From Candidatus Uhrbacteria bacterium (GTDB taxonomy: Bacteria > Patescibacteriota > Patescibacteriia > 2-12-FULL-60-25): DNA of 64,000 nucleotides. The position numbers and the translations under genes are program-made. How positions within the stretch are numbered: position 1 is the stretch's first letter; every line of letters starts with the position of its first letter. Below the pieces are notes generated by a model that saw only the letters and a program-made list of their open reading frames with translations, was not told the origin of the DNA and made no database searches. Shown in pieces: positions 63,808 through 64,000 of this stretch. The stretch covers positions 124,001-188,000 of the forward strand of contig JADZEJ010000002.1 of assembly GCA_020850575.1 (NCBI GenBank), written 5' to 3'.

Positions 63808-63998
63808 GTTTGTTTAGAGGTCTTACATCGGCGTGAAAAAGCGTGTGTGAGGCGTAATACGATCATTCCGGATAAGCCCAGGGACACAAGGAGTCCTAAT
63901 GCCGTGAACCAAGGCGTACTCTGAAACTTTGTATCCGCCCATCTTCCGGCCAGCGCGCAGGTTGTTGTCGGTAAGGCAACAGCCACAAGCACTTTCCA
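63804..63998 (-). CDS. AtpZ/AtpI-like small subunit, partial
   Basis: C-terminal 64 or so residues; the frame runs off the window edge, so a GTG near 63992 need not be the start. Two hydrophobic spans (VLVAVALPTTTCALAGRWAD and TALGLLVSLGLSGMIVL) with a short loop containing STPWF, the arrangement of AtpZ/AtpI proteins at the head of ATP synthase operons, which assist c-ring assembly or Mg2+ supply. Confidence 0.7.
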   Translation of the reverse strand, partial: WKVLVAVALPTTTCALAGRWADTKFQSTPWFTALGLLVSLGLSGMIVLRLTHAFSRRCKTSKQT

Positions 63999-64000
63999 CA

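Overview
The window looks like a bacterial chromosome segment from the Candidate Phyla Radiation (Patescibacteria), probably a Parcubacteria-type lineage such as Uhrbacteria or Magasanikbacteria. That placement is an inference. It rests on low GC (about 38-40 % by eye), overlapping minus-strand operons, few Shine-Dalgarno sites, many promoters only a few bases from the start codon, and a gene set of core information and wall genes mixed with giant uncharacterised proteins.

Layout. 1-6570 (+) is a wall and translation cluster: mrdA end, greA, lysS, a nucleotidyltransferase, serS, alr, ftsQ. 6571-7147 is a convergent non-coding gap. 7148-14447 (-) is an operon of two giant proteins, an M48-type metallopeptidase and an AarF/UbiB kinase-like protein. 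14603-22733 holds an orphan gene, sanA/rmuC, and a class I ribonucleotide reductase operon (stand-alone TSCPD protein, nrdB, nrdA) behind two NrdR-box palindromes. 22833-37936 holds typA, a four-gene operon (beta-CASP nuclease, EamA transporter, glycosidase-like protein, phosphoribosyltransferase-like protein), an NDH-2-like flavoprotein, DoxX, lipoproteins, MazG, an ABC exporter, YhiN, a second greA and a zinc-ribbon protein.

38091-45022 is the accessory region. It contains a SET-domain protein, a HaeIII-type (GGCC) restriction-modification pair, and a four-gene minus-strand cassette. The cassette comprises a 63-residue cysteine-containing peptide, a radical SAM/SPASM enzyme, an MTA/5'-deoxyadenosine-phosphorylase-like enzyme and an ABC-F ATPase. 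Its first three genes carry clear Shine-Dalgarno sites, unlike their neighbours. This is the best candidate for an undescribed system: a peptide-modifying (RiPP-like) pathway with a cofactor by-product recycler and a possible ribosome-protection factor. tRNA-Asn lies beside it.

45527-64000 returns to core genes: rpoD, dnaG, uvrB, a DUF5671 membrane protein, an anchored small protein, an FMN reductase, dus, an EnvC-like M23 peptidase, gltX, a WecG/TagA glycosyltransferase, and the complete F-type ATP synthase operon (atpZ-like partial, atpB-E-F-H-A-G-D-C) read toward lower coordinates. ATP synthase, NDH-2-like protein, DoxX and class I NrdAB suggest more metabolic capacity than the most reduced CPR genomes.
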